Source: Aureococcus anophagefferens (Eukaryota > Sar > Pelagophyceae > Pelagomonadales > Pelagomonadaceae). Taken from it: 64,000 nt of DNA. The notes below the pieces were generated by a model, which did not search any database, was not told the DNA's origin, and saw only the letters and a program-made list of their open reading frames with translations. A program made the position numbers and the translations under genes. The stretch spans positions 1,038,432-1,102,431 of the forward strand of contig NW_008705566.1 in assembly GCF_000186865.1 (NCBI RefSeq). Direction: 5' to 3'. The first letter of the stretch is position 1, and each line of letters opens with the position of its first letter. Shown one piece after another: positions 46,574 to 56,200 of the stretch.

Positions 46574-47331
46574 TTACTCGGCGAAGGGGCCGATGAAGAC
46601 CTCGCCGTTGACGGCGTCCTGCATGAGGAGGCCCATGATGCCGAACATGGCCGCGCGGCCGTTCTGGAGCTCCATGTTGAGCTTGGACGCCTTCTCCGCC
46701 GGGTCCTGGATCTGGCGGCCGAAGTAGGGCCAGCCGAAGTCGCCCGCGAAGCCGCTCTGGCTCGCCGCGAACGGGCCCGCCTCGAGCCAGCCGACGACCA
46801 TGATCATCTGGAACCAGCCGAGGCCGGGGACGACCGTGAGCGCGTTGAGGCCGTTGGGCACGTCCTCGAACTTGATGCCGTCGTGCTTGCTCAGGTAGCC
46901 CGGGAACTTGTAGACCTCGGGCACGAGGTAGCCCACGAACGCAGCCATGGCGACGCGGCCGTGCTTCAGCTCCGTGATGCGGCGGCGCTCGAAGTCCTCC
47001 TGCGTGCCGGACGCCGCGAGGTTGAGCGGGTCGAAGAAACCGAGGGGGGGGAGCACGCCGAGCTCCGTGTCCACCGCGTGCAGCTGCGTGGACCTGCGGA
47101 AATCGGGCCGTCGCGCGCGGCCGCGCGCGGAGAAGGGAGCGGGTGGGCGCGACGCGTCGCAGGCGCCGTCGCGCGGGGCGACGCCGTCGCGTGGCGGCGG
47201 CGCCGCGTGCCCGGGCGGCGCCCATGTCTCGGCGCGCGCTGGCTGGACGCGGGATCGCACGCTTTGGGCGCCGCGGGGGCGATAAGCGCGGAGGCCGAAG
47301 CCAGGCAAAGAGCGAGAACGGCGGACTTCAT
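46574..47331 (-). CDS. Fucoxanthin chlorophyll a/c-binding (LHC) protein, two exons
   Basis: Exon 1 (47249-47331) encodes the leader MKSAVLALCLASASALIAPA. The intron is 47094-47248 (donor GTCCAG, acceptor TTTCCGCAG). Exon 2 (46574-47093) encodes the mature part, for 200 residues in total. The LHC helices are clear: helix 1 ELKHGRVAMAAFVGYLVPE, the middle helix (GWFQMIMVVGWLEAGPFA), and helix 3 ELQNGRAAMFGIMGLLMQDAV, with the paired Glu/Arg chlorophyll ligands. The leader ends in a Phe-less ASAL/APA site of a bipartite plastid presequence. It harvests light in the thylakoid. The 8 bases at the intron start and the exon 2 start match at 6 of 8. Confidence 0.94.
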
Positions 47332-47541
47332 TCTGCGAGGGGACGCGGCGGTCAGCTAACGATCGGCGGGCTTGGGGTGGCGTGGAAATGGCTTGAATGG
47401 ACTCCGCGACGGACATTGCGGCAGGCAGGATCGGCAAAGGCGAGGCGAGGCGGAGGCGAGACGCCATCTCCCCCGGCCAGATCGTGGCCGGGGGTGAGCA
47501 AGGCAGCCCGCGTCGGAGAGCGCGAGGCCCACTCGCACGCG

Positions 47542-48156
47542 ATGGCGCCCCACAGCAGCGCCAGCCCCGACGCGAGGCTCGCCTACGTGGAAAAGATGCT
47601 CGCCTCGCTCGAGCCCGCGGCGCGGCCGACGCGCAGCGTACCGACGGGCGCGGCCGCGCCGGAGACGCCGACGCGCCAGCTGCTGAAAAACCGCCTCGAT
47701 TCCGTCGAGCGCCACCTCGCCGCCGGCGACTCCGTGGACGCGGCGCTGACGCAGACGTCGGACCCGGCGCGGACGGAGAAGAGCCGCCGCGAGTCCGTGC
47801 AGCTGCTCAACGCGGTCAAGGACCTGCAGGACATCTACGACGAGTACGAGGAGGCGCACCCGCCGCCGCCGCCGCTCCCGGAGCTGGAGCCCGCGGCGCC
47901 GTCGGAGGACGTCGCCGCCCTCGTGCGCGTCCAGGGCGAGCTGACGGCGGCGCTCAAGCAGCTCCGGGCCGAGCGGGGCGCCGGCGCGGGCCGCGCGGCC
48001 GCCGCCGCGAAGCGAGCCGCGGCCGTCGCGGCCGCGGCGTCGAGGCGATCCAAGTTCGCCGCCTGCCTCGCGGTCCAGGCCTACGCCCTCGGCGCCGCCG
48101 TCGCCATCTTCCTCCTGGGAGCGACGTCGAGCGACGGCGTCGCCCTCGCGAGCTAG
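47542..48156 (+). CDS. Tail-anchored coiled-coil hypothetical protein
   Basis: 204 residues from ATG 47542. Two helical coiled regions (ARLAYVEKMLASLEPA, RQLLKNRLDSVERHLAAGDS and KSRRESVQLLNAVKDLQDIYDEYEE) surround a Pro-rich spacer. A second coil and a C-terminal hydrophobic segment (FAACLAVQAYALGAAVAIFLLGA) form a tail anchor. The layout recalls SNARE-like or dynactin-type proteins, without a recognisable SNARE motif. It is divergent from the LHC gene, with GCTTGAATGG in the spacer. Confidence 0.55.
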   Translation: MAPHSSASPDARLAYVEKMLASLEPAARPTRSVPTGAAAPETPTRQLLKNRLDSVERHLAAGDSVDAALTQTSDPARTEKSRRESVQLLNAVKDLQDIYDEYEEAHPPPPPLPELEPAAPSEDVAALVRVQGELTAALKQLRAERGAGAGRAAAAAKRAAAVAAAASRRSKFAACLAVQAYALGAAVAIFLLGATSSDGVALAS

Positions 48157-48433
48157 CCTCCCGCGACGATCCCGGTCGCCGTCGTCTAATGTGAACCACG
48201 TGCTGCGAGATGACACGGCGGAGCGCGAAGGCCGCGGCGCGTCGAGGCGCGCGTTTCGACGCGGCCTTGGGTTTACCATTTCTTCAAGAACCGCTTGCGT
48301 ATCTCGCATTTGCACTTTTGCTTAGCGCGACGGAGTTTGCTCGTTTCGCTTCCACAGGGCAGCAGCGTCGCGCAGCGCAGTGCCTCCGGCAGCCCGCCCG
48401 CCGGTCCTGGTCGGTCCTCTTCTTGAGGCCGCC

Positions 48434-49881
48434 ATGCCGGAGATGTCGGACCCGGAGGAGGCGAGCACGTACCTGGCGCGCACGAATTTCAAGAGCGTCA
48501 TCGAGTGGCTCACGGCCGAGGCCATCCTGAATCGGCCCGACGACCCGCTGACCTTCGTCCGCGACCTCGTGGACCTGAAGCTCCACGAGCGCGGCCAGGA
48601 GGCCTACGACAGTGCGCACGCGACGAAGTACGTCCAGTCCTGCTACAGCGACGCCGCGTCGCTCGCGGACGAGCACGGCCGCATCTACGGCAAGGTCGTC
48701 GCGCCGCCCGGCGGCATCCGGGGCCCCGCCGCCGAGGCGCTGAACCACCGCATCTCGACGTTAGAGCGCCTCGTCAAGGCGTCGACGGTCATCCGCGCGC
48801 TGAACCCGGACGACGCGTGCGAGCGCATCATCTCCGAGGGCTGCGAGTTGCTCCGCGCGGACCGCGCGTCCATCTTCACGACGGCCGAGTCCGCGGAGGG
48901 CGAGACGAAGATGCTCGAGCTCCACGTCGCCGAGGGCGCCGACATGATCCGCGTGCCCTACGGCGTGGGCATCGCGGGCACCGTCGCGGCGACGGGCGCC
49001 GTCTGCAACATCCACGACGCGTACAACGACAGCCGGTTCAACAGCGCCGCGGACAAGGAGAGCGGCTACCGGACGCAGAACATCCTCTGCGGGCCCATCA
49101 AGGATTTAAACGGCGAGATCGTCGGCGTGCTGCAGATGATCAACAAGGCCGAGGGGCCCTTCACGCGGACGACGAGGAGACGCTCGCGATGCTGAGCTCC
49201 TTGGCGGGCGTCGCGCTGCAGAACGCCTTCTTCCACGAGCGCACGCTGGAGGCGTCGCGGCGCGCGGAGGCGACGGTCGCCCTCGTCCAGGGCCTGTACG
49301 AGAACATGGGCGTGAACCCCGTCGTCTTCACGCTCACGAACCGCCTGCCCGAGGTCGTCCAGTGCGACCGCTGCACGATCTTCGTCTTAGACAAGGGCAA
49401 CGACGAGATGTGGGCCATGCAGGGCGAGGTCAACTTCAAGATCCCCCTCGCGTCGCCGGGCATCGCGCCGTCCTGCGGCCGCGACAACGCGATCATCAAC
49501 ATCCCCGACGCCTACGCGGACGCGCGCTTCAACCAGAACATCGACAAGCAGACCAACTACTACACGAAGACCATCCTCTGCATGCCCATCGCGTCGGACC
49601 ACGGCAAGAACGTCGTCGGCGTCGCCCAGCTCATCAACAAGAAGCGCGGCATCTTCACGAAGGACGACGAGAAGCTGCTGAGCGTGTTCCTGTCCATCGT
49701 CGGCGAGATCATGAAGGGGCTGGTCATGTCGCGCGTGTCCGTGAAGAAGAAGGCGACGCGCACGACGATGGCCGCCAACAGCAGCCCGGCGGCCACGGGC
49801 AAGAAGGGCTCCGAGATGGCGGAGACGCTCGAGGCCTTCGGCGAGGAGGAGGAGGAGGAGGAGGAGGAGGAGGAAGGCTGA
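48434..49881 (+). CDS. RIIa-like dimerization domain-GAF-GAF protein, with a frameshift
   Basis: The start is ATG 48434. The N-terminus EASTYLARTNFKSVIEWLTAEAILNRPDDPLTFVRDLVDLKL resembles the RIIa/DPY30 dimerization-docking domain. GAF domain 1 (LNPDDACERIISEGCELLRADRASIF ... GVGIAGTVAATG) and GAF domain 2 (VQCDRCTIFVLDKGN ... CMPIASDHGKNVVGVAQLINK) follow, and the tail is poly-Glu. The frame breaks inside the first GAF after EGPFT: at about 49160-49166 one base is missing, and coding resumes as ADDEETLAMLSSLAGVALQN in the +1 frame. GAF domains bind cyclic nucleotides or other ligands. The intact protein would be about 480 residues. Confidence 0.8.
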
Positions 49882-50038
49882 GGCGCCCGTCCGAAAGAGA
49901 CGCGGCGCGCGCCGGAGCGGCTCCCTTCTACCGACCACGCTTCCATTCGCCTCGCACCTGTCGCTGCGCGCGCGCCATCCGCCCTAAGCCGACCGGGTCT
50001 CAGACGACGAGCGGCGGCGCGTTTTTTACCGGCGCGGG

Positions 50039-50461
50039 CTAGGGCGCCGCGGACCGCGCCTCCGCGCGGCGCACGAGGTCCCGCCGGATGCCGCGCAGCT
50101 CGGGGTCGCTACAGGTGTCGACGGCGTCGATGCGGCAGAGCAGGCGCGTCACGAGCTCCTCGACGACGCGCGGCTCGAAACTGCCCGGCCTGATCTCGTC
50201 GAGCTCCGCGCCGAGCTCAGCGAGCCTCCGGAGCGCCGCGGCGCGCGGCTCCTCGGGCGGCGGCGGCGGCGGCGGCGGCGCGGGCGACGCGGCGGGCGAC
50301 GGCGCGCCGCCGCCGGCGGCGTTCAGCACGTCCCGCGCATCGAGCACTGGCGTCGTCTTGCGCCCGCGCTTCGTCGCTCGCGGACTCGCGGACCGAGACG
50401 GAGACTTGCTGGACCTGTAAACGTCGTCGTTCGACGTTTCTTTGGAATAGTACGGCCCCAT
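50039..50461 (-). CDS. Small protein with BAG-like C-terminal helices
   Basis: 140 residues. The N-terminus is Ser/Arg-rich and the middle is poly-Pro (encoded by CGG/CCG repeats near 50270). The last 70 residues are helical: AALRRLAELGAELDEI, then PRVVEELVTRLLCRIDAVDTCSDPELRGIRRDLVRRAEA. The second half has the layout of a BAG domain (LL.LD.V.......R..R..LVR), which regulates Hsp70. The match is partial. Confidence 0.5.
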   Translation of the reverse strand: MGPYYSKETSNDDVYRSSKSPSRSASPRATKRGRKTTPVLDARDVLNAAGGGAPSPAASPAPPPPPPPPEEPRAAALRRLAELGAELDEIRPGSFEPRVVEELVTRLLCRIDAVDTCSDPELRGIRRDLVRRAEARSAAP

Positions 50462-50652
50462 AGTGGACAGTAACTAGGGGCCCATTGCCCTCTTTGTGCT
50501 CGCGCTGCAAGACCAGCTTTTGCCACAGCAGGACGCGGAGACGCGCGCGCGCAGCCGTGCCGCGCGCTCCCCGACGCACCGCTGCGCCGAGAACACCGCG
50601 CGGAACACGCCTGCGACGCGCGCGAGCGAAAAAGACGCCCCAGAAACCCGCG

Positions 50653-51075
50653 ATGCTCTACAGCCTCTACGTCTTTAATCGCCGCGGCGTGTGCCTCTTT
50701 AACAAGGAGTGGAACGGGCTGAAGCGCGAGGACGAGGGCGGCGAGTTCAAGCGTCTCATCTTCGGCATGCTCTACTCCGTCAACGAGATGGTCGACAAGA
50801 TGGCCCCGCGGAAGAGCGGCGACGGCCTTTTGGCCATCAAAACGGACTCGTACACGCTCCACTCCTACGAGACGCTCACGGGCTACCGCTTCATCCTCGT
50901 GACGGACAACGCGGCCGGCGACCTGAGGCAAAACCTGCACCACATCTACGCCCAGCTCTGGGTCGAGTGCGTCGTCAAGTCGCCCATCCAGGACCTCTCC
51001 ACGGGCAAGAAGGTCGGCTCGCCGCTCTTCGAGCACCAGCTCGACGCCTACGTCGAGCACCTGAGCTGCTTCTAG
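50653..51075 (+). CDS. TRAPPC1: TRAPP complex subunit BET5/TRAPPC1
   Basis: 140 residues, the normal length for this small longin-like subunit. MLYSLYVFNRRGVCLFNKEWN at the start, KRLIFGMLYSVNEMVDKMAP, SYTLHSYETLTGYRFILVTD and the C-terminal FEHQLDAYVEHL are all typical. TRAPP is the tethering complex and Rab1/Ypt1 exchange factor of ER-Golgi traffic. The gene is divergent from the BAG-like gene. Confidence 0.95.
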   Translation: MLYSLYVFNRRGVCLFNKEWNGLKREDEGGEFKRLIFGMLYSVNEMVDKMAPRKSGDGLLAIKTDSYTLHSYETLTGYRFILVTDNAAGDLRQNLHHIYAQLWVECVVKSPIQDLSTGKKVGSPLFEHQLDAYVEHLSCF

Positions 51076-51143
51076 GGCGGCGGCGGCGCGGCGGTAAGAG
51101 GTTTTGGTGGCGCTTATGATGTCTCGATGTTCACGTTGAAGCC

Positions 51144-51156
51144 ATGTTGATGTTGA
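51144..51156 (+). promoter_or_regulatory. Double ATGTTGA gene-start motif
   Basis: Two overlapping copies (51144-51150 and 51150-51156) in sense, 50-63 bp upstream of the photolyase ATG 51207, with GTTGAAG just before. The first copy also offers an in-frame upstream ATG that would lengthen the protein by 21 residues. Confidence 0.45.
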
Positions 51157-51206
51157 CCAGTCCTGAATGGACATGGCCTTCCTCGTCTCTGACTAAGTCA
51201 TCAACG

Positions 51207-53138
51207 ATGGCGGATAACGAGCTCGCAAAAGCGCTCGCCGCGAGCCGCGCAACCTTCGACGAAGAGCGTACGGCGCGCAGCCAAGAGCATGCGGAGTTAC
51301 AGCATGCGTTGAGCCTATCCCTGTCGGAGGCGTCGTCGGAGAGCACTGCGCCACCGCAATCTTGCGCGGTCGCACCGCCGCAGCAAAGCGCCGCGCCACC
51401 GCAGCTAAGCAAGACGCAGCAAGCAGCGCCGCGCATGCAGCGCGCCGAAGCTTTGACGACCTTCGGCCTCACGGACGCGGACCTGTTTTTCGTCAAAGCG
51501 ACGGACGGCTCGTTCGCGACCGCGGACGTCGAACGCGCGGCCGCGCGGCGCCACGGATCGGCCGCGGCCGCGCGCGCCGAGGCGCGGAAGCGCTCCGCCG
51601 GTCCGAGCGACGCAGCGACGACGAAGCGCTCCGTCGGCGCAACTACGACGAAGCGCTCCGCCGGCGCGAATTCCACAGCGACGACGAAGCGCCCGCGCGT
51701 CGAAGAGGAGGACGCGAAGCACTCCTCCGCCGCCCTCGACGAGCGCGTCCGCGTCGTCGCGCCCCCCTCCGACTACGTCCGGGTCGTCGCGGGGCCGCCC
51801 GGCGCCGGCGACTACGTGCTCTGCGTGCTCCAGCTGGCGCTCCGCGTCGAGTGCAACCCGCCGCTGCTCGCCGCGGCGCGCGCGGCGCGCGACGCGGGCT
51901 GCCGGCTGACCGTCGCCGTCGCGCTGCGCTGCCGGACGGCGCGCCACGGCGCCTTCGAGCTCGAGAGCCTGCGCGACGTCGCGGCGGGCCTCGCCGGCGC
52001 GGCGGACGCGTGCGTCGCCGTCCTCGGGGAAGGCGCGGAGCGGCTCGCGGCCCTCGCGGCGGGCGCGCGCGCGGTCTTCTGCGACGACTGCCCCCTGGAG
52101 CCGTACCGGTCCGTCGTCGCGGCGCTCGCCGACTGCGGCCGCCGCGTCTCGGCCGTCGACGCCGCCTGCGTCGTGCCGTTCCGCGCGCCGGAGGCGACGC
52201 GGGCCTGCGCGCGCGCGTACGCCTTCCGCTCCGCGACGGCCGCGCGGCGCAAGCGCGTCCTGGACGGCCCCGGCTTCGAGGCGCTGGACCGCGAGCTGCT
52301 CGCCGGCCGCGCGTGCGTTTACGACGACGTCACGAAGGCGCTCCTCGCGGACGCCGGCGCCGTCGACCGCGTCCTGGGAACCGTCGCGACGTGCGACCGC
52401 GCCGTGACGCGCGTGACGTCCATGGTCGGCGGGTCGACGTTCGCGAAGCGCCGCTGGGCGTCCTACAAGCAGCGGGGGCTCGCCTCCTACGGCAAGCGGC
52501 GCAACGACGCGACGTCCGTGAACGCCGTGTCGCGGCTGAGCGCCCACGTCCACTACGGCTGCATCCCCGTCTTTCTCATGGCCCGGGACGCGCAGGCCGC
52601 GCGCGCGGACAAGTTCCTCGACGAGCTGCTCGTCTTCCGCGAGATGGGCTACGCGTTCTGCGGGAAGCACGAGGCGGCCATCGCCGCCGACGCCTACGGC
52701 ACGCTGCCGGCCTGGGCGCGGACGCAGCTCGCGGACCACGCGGCGGACGCGCGGACGGTCGTCGGACCGGAGCGACTCGAGCGCGGCGAGTCGGGCGACG
52801 TCATGTGGGACGCCATGCAGCGCTGCCTGATCCGCCACGGCGAGCTCCACAACAACCTGCGCATGACCTGGGGCAAGGCCTTCCTCCGCTGGGCGCCGAC
52901 GCCGCGCGAGGCCTTCGACCTCGCGATGCGCCTCAACGATGCCTACGCCCTCGACGGCCTCGACCCGAACTCCTACGCGGGCGTCGCCTGGTGCTTCGGC
53001 GGCTTCGACGGCCCGAAGAAGCCGAAGACGACGCCGATCACGGGCTCCCTCCGCGCGCGGCCGACGTCGACGCACGCCCGCATCCGCGACCGCTACGTCG
53101 CGCTCGTCGACGGCGCCTACCCGGCGCCGACAATTTAG
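51207..53138 (+). CDS. Class II-type DNA photolyase with N-terminal ubiquitin-interacting motif
   Basis: 643 residues. Residues about 28-46 (HAELQHALSLSLSEASSES) match a UIM. A basic TTKR repeat region follows (about 130-170). From about 190 the photolyase alpha/beta domain and FAD-binding helical domain are visible: RLSAHVHYGCIP, DKFLDELLVFREMGYAFC, and YDW-less WARTQLADHAADAR. The last part is the strongly conserved WDAMQRCLIRHGELHNNLRMTWGKAFLRW, FDLAMRLNDAYALDGLDPNSYAGVAWCFGGFDGP. The last block identifies the class II CPD photolyase group, which repairs UV dimers using light. The N-terminal UIM is not a usual part. Confidence 0.85.
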   Translation: MADNELAKALAASRATFDEERTARSQEHAELQHALSLSLSEASSESTAPPQSCAVAPPQQSAAPPQLSKTQQAAPRMQRAEALTTFGLTDADLFFVKATDGSFATADVERAAARRHGSAAAARAEARKRSAGPSDAATTKRSVGATTTKRSAGANSTATTKRPRVEEEDAKHSSAALDERVRVVAPPSDYVRVVAGPPGAGDYVLCVLQLALRVECNPPLLAAARAARDAGCRLTVAVALRCRTARHGAFELESLRDVAAGLAGAADACVAVLGEGAERLAALAAGARAVFCDDCPLEPYRSVVAALADCGRRVSAVDAACVVPFRAPEATRACARAYAFRSATAARRKRVLDGPGFEALDRELLAGRACVYDDVTKALLADAGAVDRVLGTVATCDRAVTRVTSMVGGSTFAKRRWASYKQRGLASYGKRRNDATSVNAVSRLSAHVHYGCIPVFLMARDAQAARADKFLDELLVFREMGYAFCGKHEAAIAADAYGTLPAWARTQLADHAADARTVVGPERLERGESGDVMWDAMQRCLIRHGELHNNLRMTWGKAFLRWAPTPREAFDLAMRLNDAYALDGLDPNSYAGVAWCFGGFDGPKKPKTTPITGSLRARPTSTHARIRDRYVALVDGAYPAPTI

Positions 53139-53201
53139 ACCGGCGGCGCGGGCGCCTGGCAATGGGTGGCGCGGCGCGCGTTCGGGGATAAAAACCTTCG
53201 C

Positions 53202-56200
53202 CTACTCGAACTTGGCGAGGAACGTGCGGACCTCCATGGGGCGGATCGTGACCTTGGGGTAGGCGAAGGCGACGCGCTCCGTGAAGCTCACAGCGGCGCG
53301 CGCGTCGAGCTCGACCCGCTGCGCCTCCGTCTTCGCCTCGCTCTTCCACGCGAGCTTCTTCGAGAGGTCGAGGGGCCCGTTGGCCGTGAGCGACGTCTCC
53401 ACGGCGCTCTTGATCGTCAGCCCCGCCTCGGCGAAGATTTTCTCGAGGTCGACCTCGACGGGCACGGCCAGCGTGTCCTGCTCGCCGGCCTCGTAGAGGT
53501 GCGAGAGGCGCAGGAGCCAGGCGCCGCCGTTGAAGGCCGCGTAGTTCGACGTCAGCGTCACGAGCTTGACGTTCTTCGGCAGCGCCTCGGAGACGAGCGA
53601 GTACGTCGTCGGCGCCGCGTCCTTGGGCGCGAAGGCGAGCGTCGGCGGGAAGTTGATGGTCTCGCTGAGCTCGCGGCGGAGCTCGTGCGCGTCCTGCAAC
53701 GGCGCGAAGACGACGTAGTTGACGCCGCGGACCGTGAGGCCCTCGCAGTCGCAGCCGCCGTCGCCCTCGTGGCCGTGCGCGCCCATGGACCCCGGCGCCG
53801 CGCCGACGTCGTTGCAGCCGCACATGGTCTCGTTGAGGGGCTCCTGGACGCCCCGGTTGTCGTCGGCCTGGAGCCGGCGGTGGACCATGAGCTCGAGGGA
53901 CCCGTCGTCGATGGACGCGCCGCCGAGCGACGCGTCGACGACGACGGAGAGCTCGTTCGCGCCGTCGTCGAGCGCGATGAGCGCGTTCACCGGGTAGTAG
54001 TTGCCCGCGACGGGCTCCGAGATGTTGTAGGGGTGCGGGTAGCTTGGCCCGCGCGCGTCGCGGACGCGCTTGACCATCTCCTTGCCGTTGCTGTCCGTGT
54101 AGAAGGTCTCGGCCGACTCGAGGTCCGACGCGTACTTCAACACGAGCTCCTTGCCCCAGTTGTTCGGCAGCGGTTTCGACGCGTTGCCGTTCTCGAAGGC
54201 CACGGGCGGGAACCAGGGCGTGTCCACGGGGATGGGGCCCGCGGTCCACTCGACCTCGACGTGGCGCGCGCCCGCGCGGAGGCGGACGACGTGCGACGCC
54301 CAGTCCGCCGACGCGAGGCGCACCTCCGTCACTAACGATCCTTTCTCGACCTCCATCGTCGGCTCGAAGGCCGGGTCGAAGCCGAAGAGCTTCGACGAGT
54401 TGGGCCGGAACATGTAGGCGCCCGACGCCTGGCCGCTGCACGGCGGCTCGAGGATGTCCTTGGGCAAGTAATCCGGATAGTCCGTGCAGCCGCCGACGGA
54501 CGAGTTGTACCAGCCCCACGTCGCCGTGAGCGTCGTCGAGATGCCCGCGTCCAAATTCTTCAGGGAGACCAGCGCCTTGTCGGCGAAGGTGAGCTCGAGG
54601 AAGCCGTTGGCGACCGTCGTCGTGCCGTCGGCGTTGTCCGCGACGGTCACGGGCGGGTCCGAGAGCGCGTACCGCGGCGCCGCCGGCGTCGGCGCGCAGG
54701 ACAGCGTCGTCAGGCCGACGGCGGGCAGCGAGGCGCGGATCGCCAGCACCTGCACGGCCTTGTTGGCGAGCTTGGCCTTCTCCTCGGCGACCTCGGCGAG
54801 CGTCATGTTGAACGCGTTGACGTAGAGCAGGGGCAGCGACTTCGTCCGGTCGTCCAACGGCAGCGCTTGCGTCGGCGCGGGCGCGCCCGACGCGTCGTCG
54901 CAGGTCCAGTGGCCCGCGACGCCGACGGGGACGCGCAGCATGGCGTCCTGGGCCTGGCCCAACGGGTTGAAGGCCGCGATCGTGAAGCCGGCCTTTGCGT
55001 CCGTCGTCGCCGCGCAGACCGTCATGTTCAGGCAGTCGCCCGCCGCGTTGCAGTTGCAGTGGGCGATGGCCGCTCTGTCGACCTTTAGGAGCTTCGCGAG
55101 GGACGCGGCGACGCCGGCCTCGACCTCGAAGGAGCTCTCGGAGATGCGCTGCTCGTAGTCGTCGGTGACGTCCTGGCGCTCCGTGCCCGACATGCCGTCG
55201 TGGTGCGTCGCGACGCCGACGGTGCCCTCCAAAGAGTCGGTCCAGGAGTCGCCGACGACGGGCGACGCCTTGGCCGTGGGGCGGCCGACCTCGGCCGCCG
55301 TCGTGTTCGTCGCGACCTCGAGGAGGCGCGCGGCGGAGAGTAAATTTGTGGCGAAGCGCACCTGGCGCTTGAGCGCCGGGCGGCTCGTGAAGTAGCCGGA
55401 CCAGTAGTCGTGGGCGTTGTCCGCGAGGGGGAAGATGTCGTCCGTGCGCACCTCGTAGACGACGGACTTGTTTTTGTGCTTCCACTCCGTGTAGATCGTC
55501 GGCGTGGAATAGAACGCGTTCACGGACCCGTTGAGGTTCACGTAGTGCATCAACTTGTCCAAGTTGCGGAACCAGTGGTCCGCGTTCTGGTACTGGAAGT
55601 CCGTGCCGCAGGCCCAGAGCTGGTGGTCCGTCAGCGTGTGCGCGGCCTGGGCCCGCGCGTCCTGGACGAACTTGTCGACCCACTGGTCCACGTTGTAGTC
55701 GTGGCGCCGCGGGTCGTCGTTGATCTGGTCGTCGGAGCCGTCGAAGTTCATCCACGTCGAGTAGCCGCCCTGGCCCGTGCCGTACAGATTGCCCGCGAAG
55801 ACCTGGGCCGACGCGCCGAGCGACTTGGAGCCCTCCCAGATCCACTCGAAGCCGCCCGTCGTCGGCTTCTCCGGCGTCGACGACGTCTGGTTGAGGCCGA
55901 AGCGCATGTCCCGGTCCTCGTAGTCCATGCGCCCCCAGAACAGGGACTCCATGCCCGCCTCGGCGCCGAGGAGCCAGGCCTCCGTGTTGCTGTGGCCGAA
56001 GGGGTCGATCTGCCACGTGCCCCGCGGGTTCGCCTCGGGGCCGAAGTGCTTGAGCAGGAACTGGTGGCCCCGCGTCGTCTGGTCGACCATGGCCGTCCAG
56101 AGCGGGCTCGCCTCGTCGTGCATGCACCAGCCGCCGTTGATGAACTCGAGCTGCTTGCCCGCGACCAATTTCTTCATGCGGTCGCGCTTCGCGTCCGACG

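Noticed and set aside
44689..46596. Single 635-codon frame running through the N gap
   Set aside because: After the N run this frame encodes only Arg/Gly-rich shadow sequence; the real membrane domain is in another frame.
48505..49195. Overlapping frame at the start of the GAF gene that reaches the second half
   Set aside because: Before the frameshift this frame is a shadow; the GAF-1 residues are in the frame starting at 48434.
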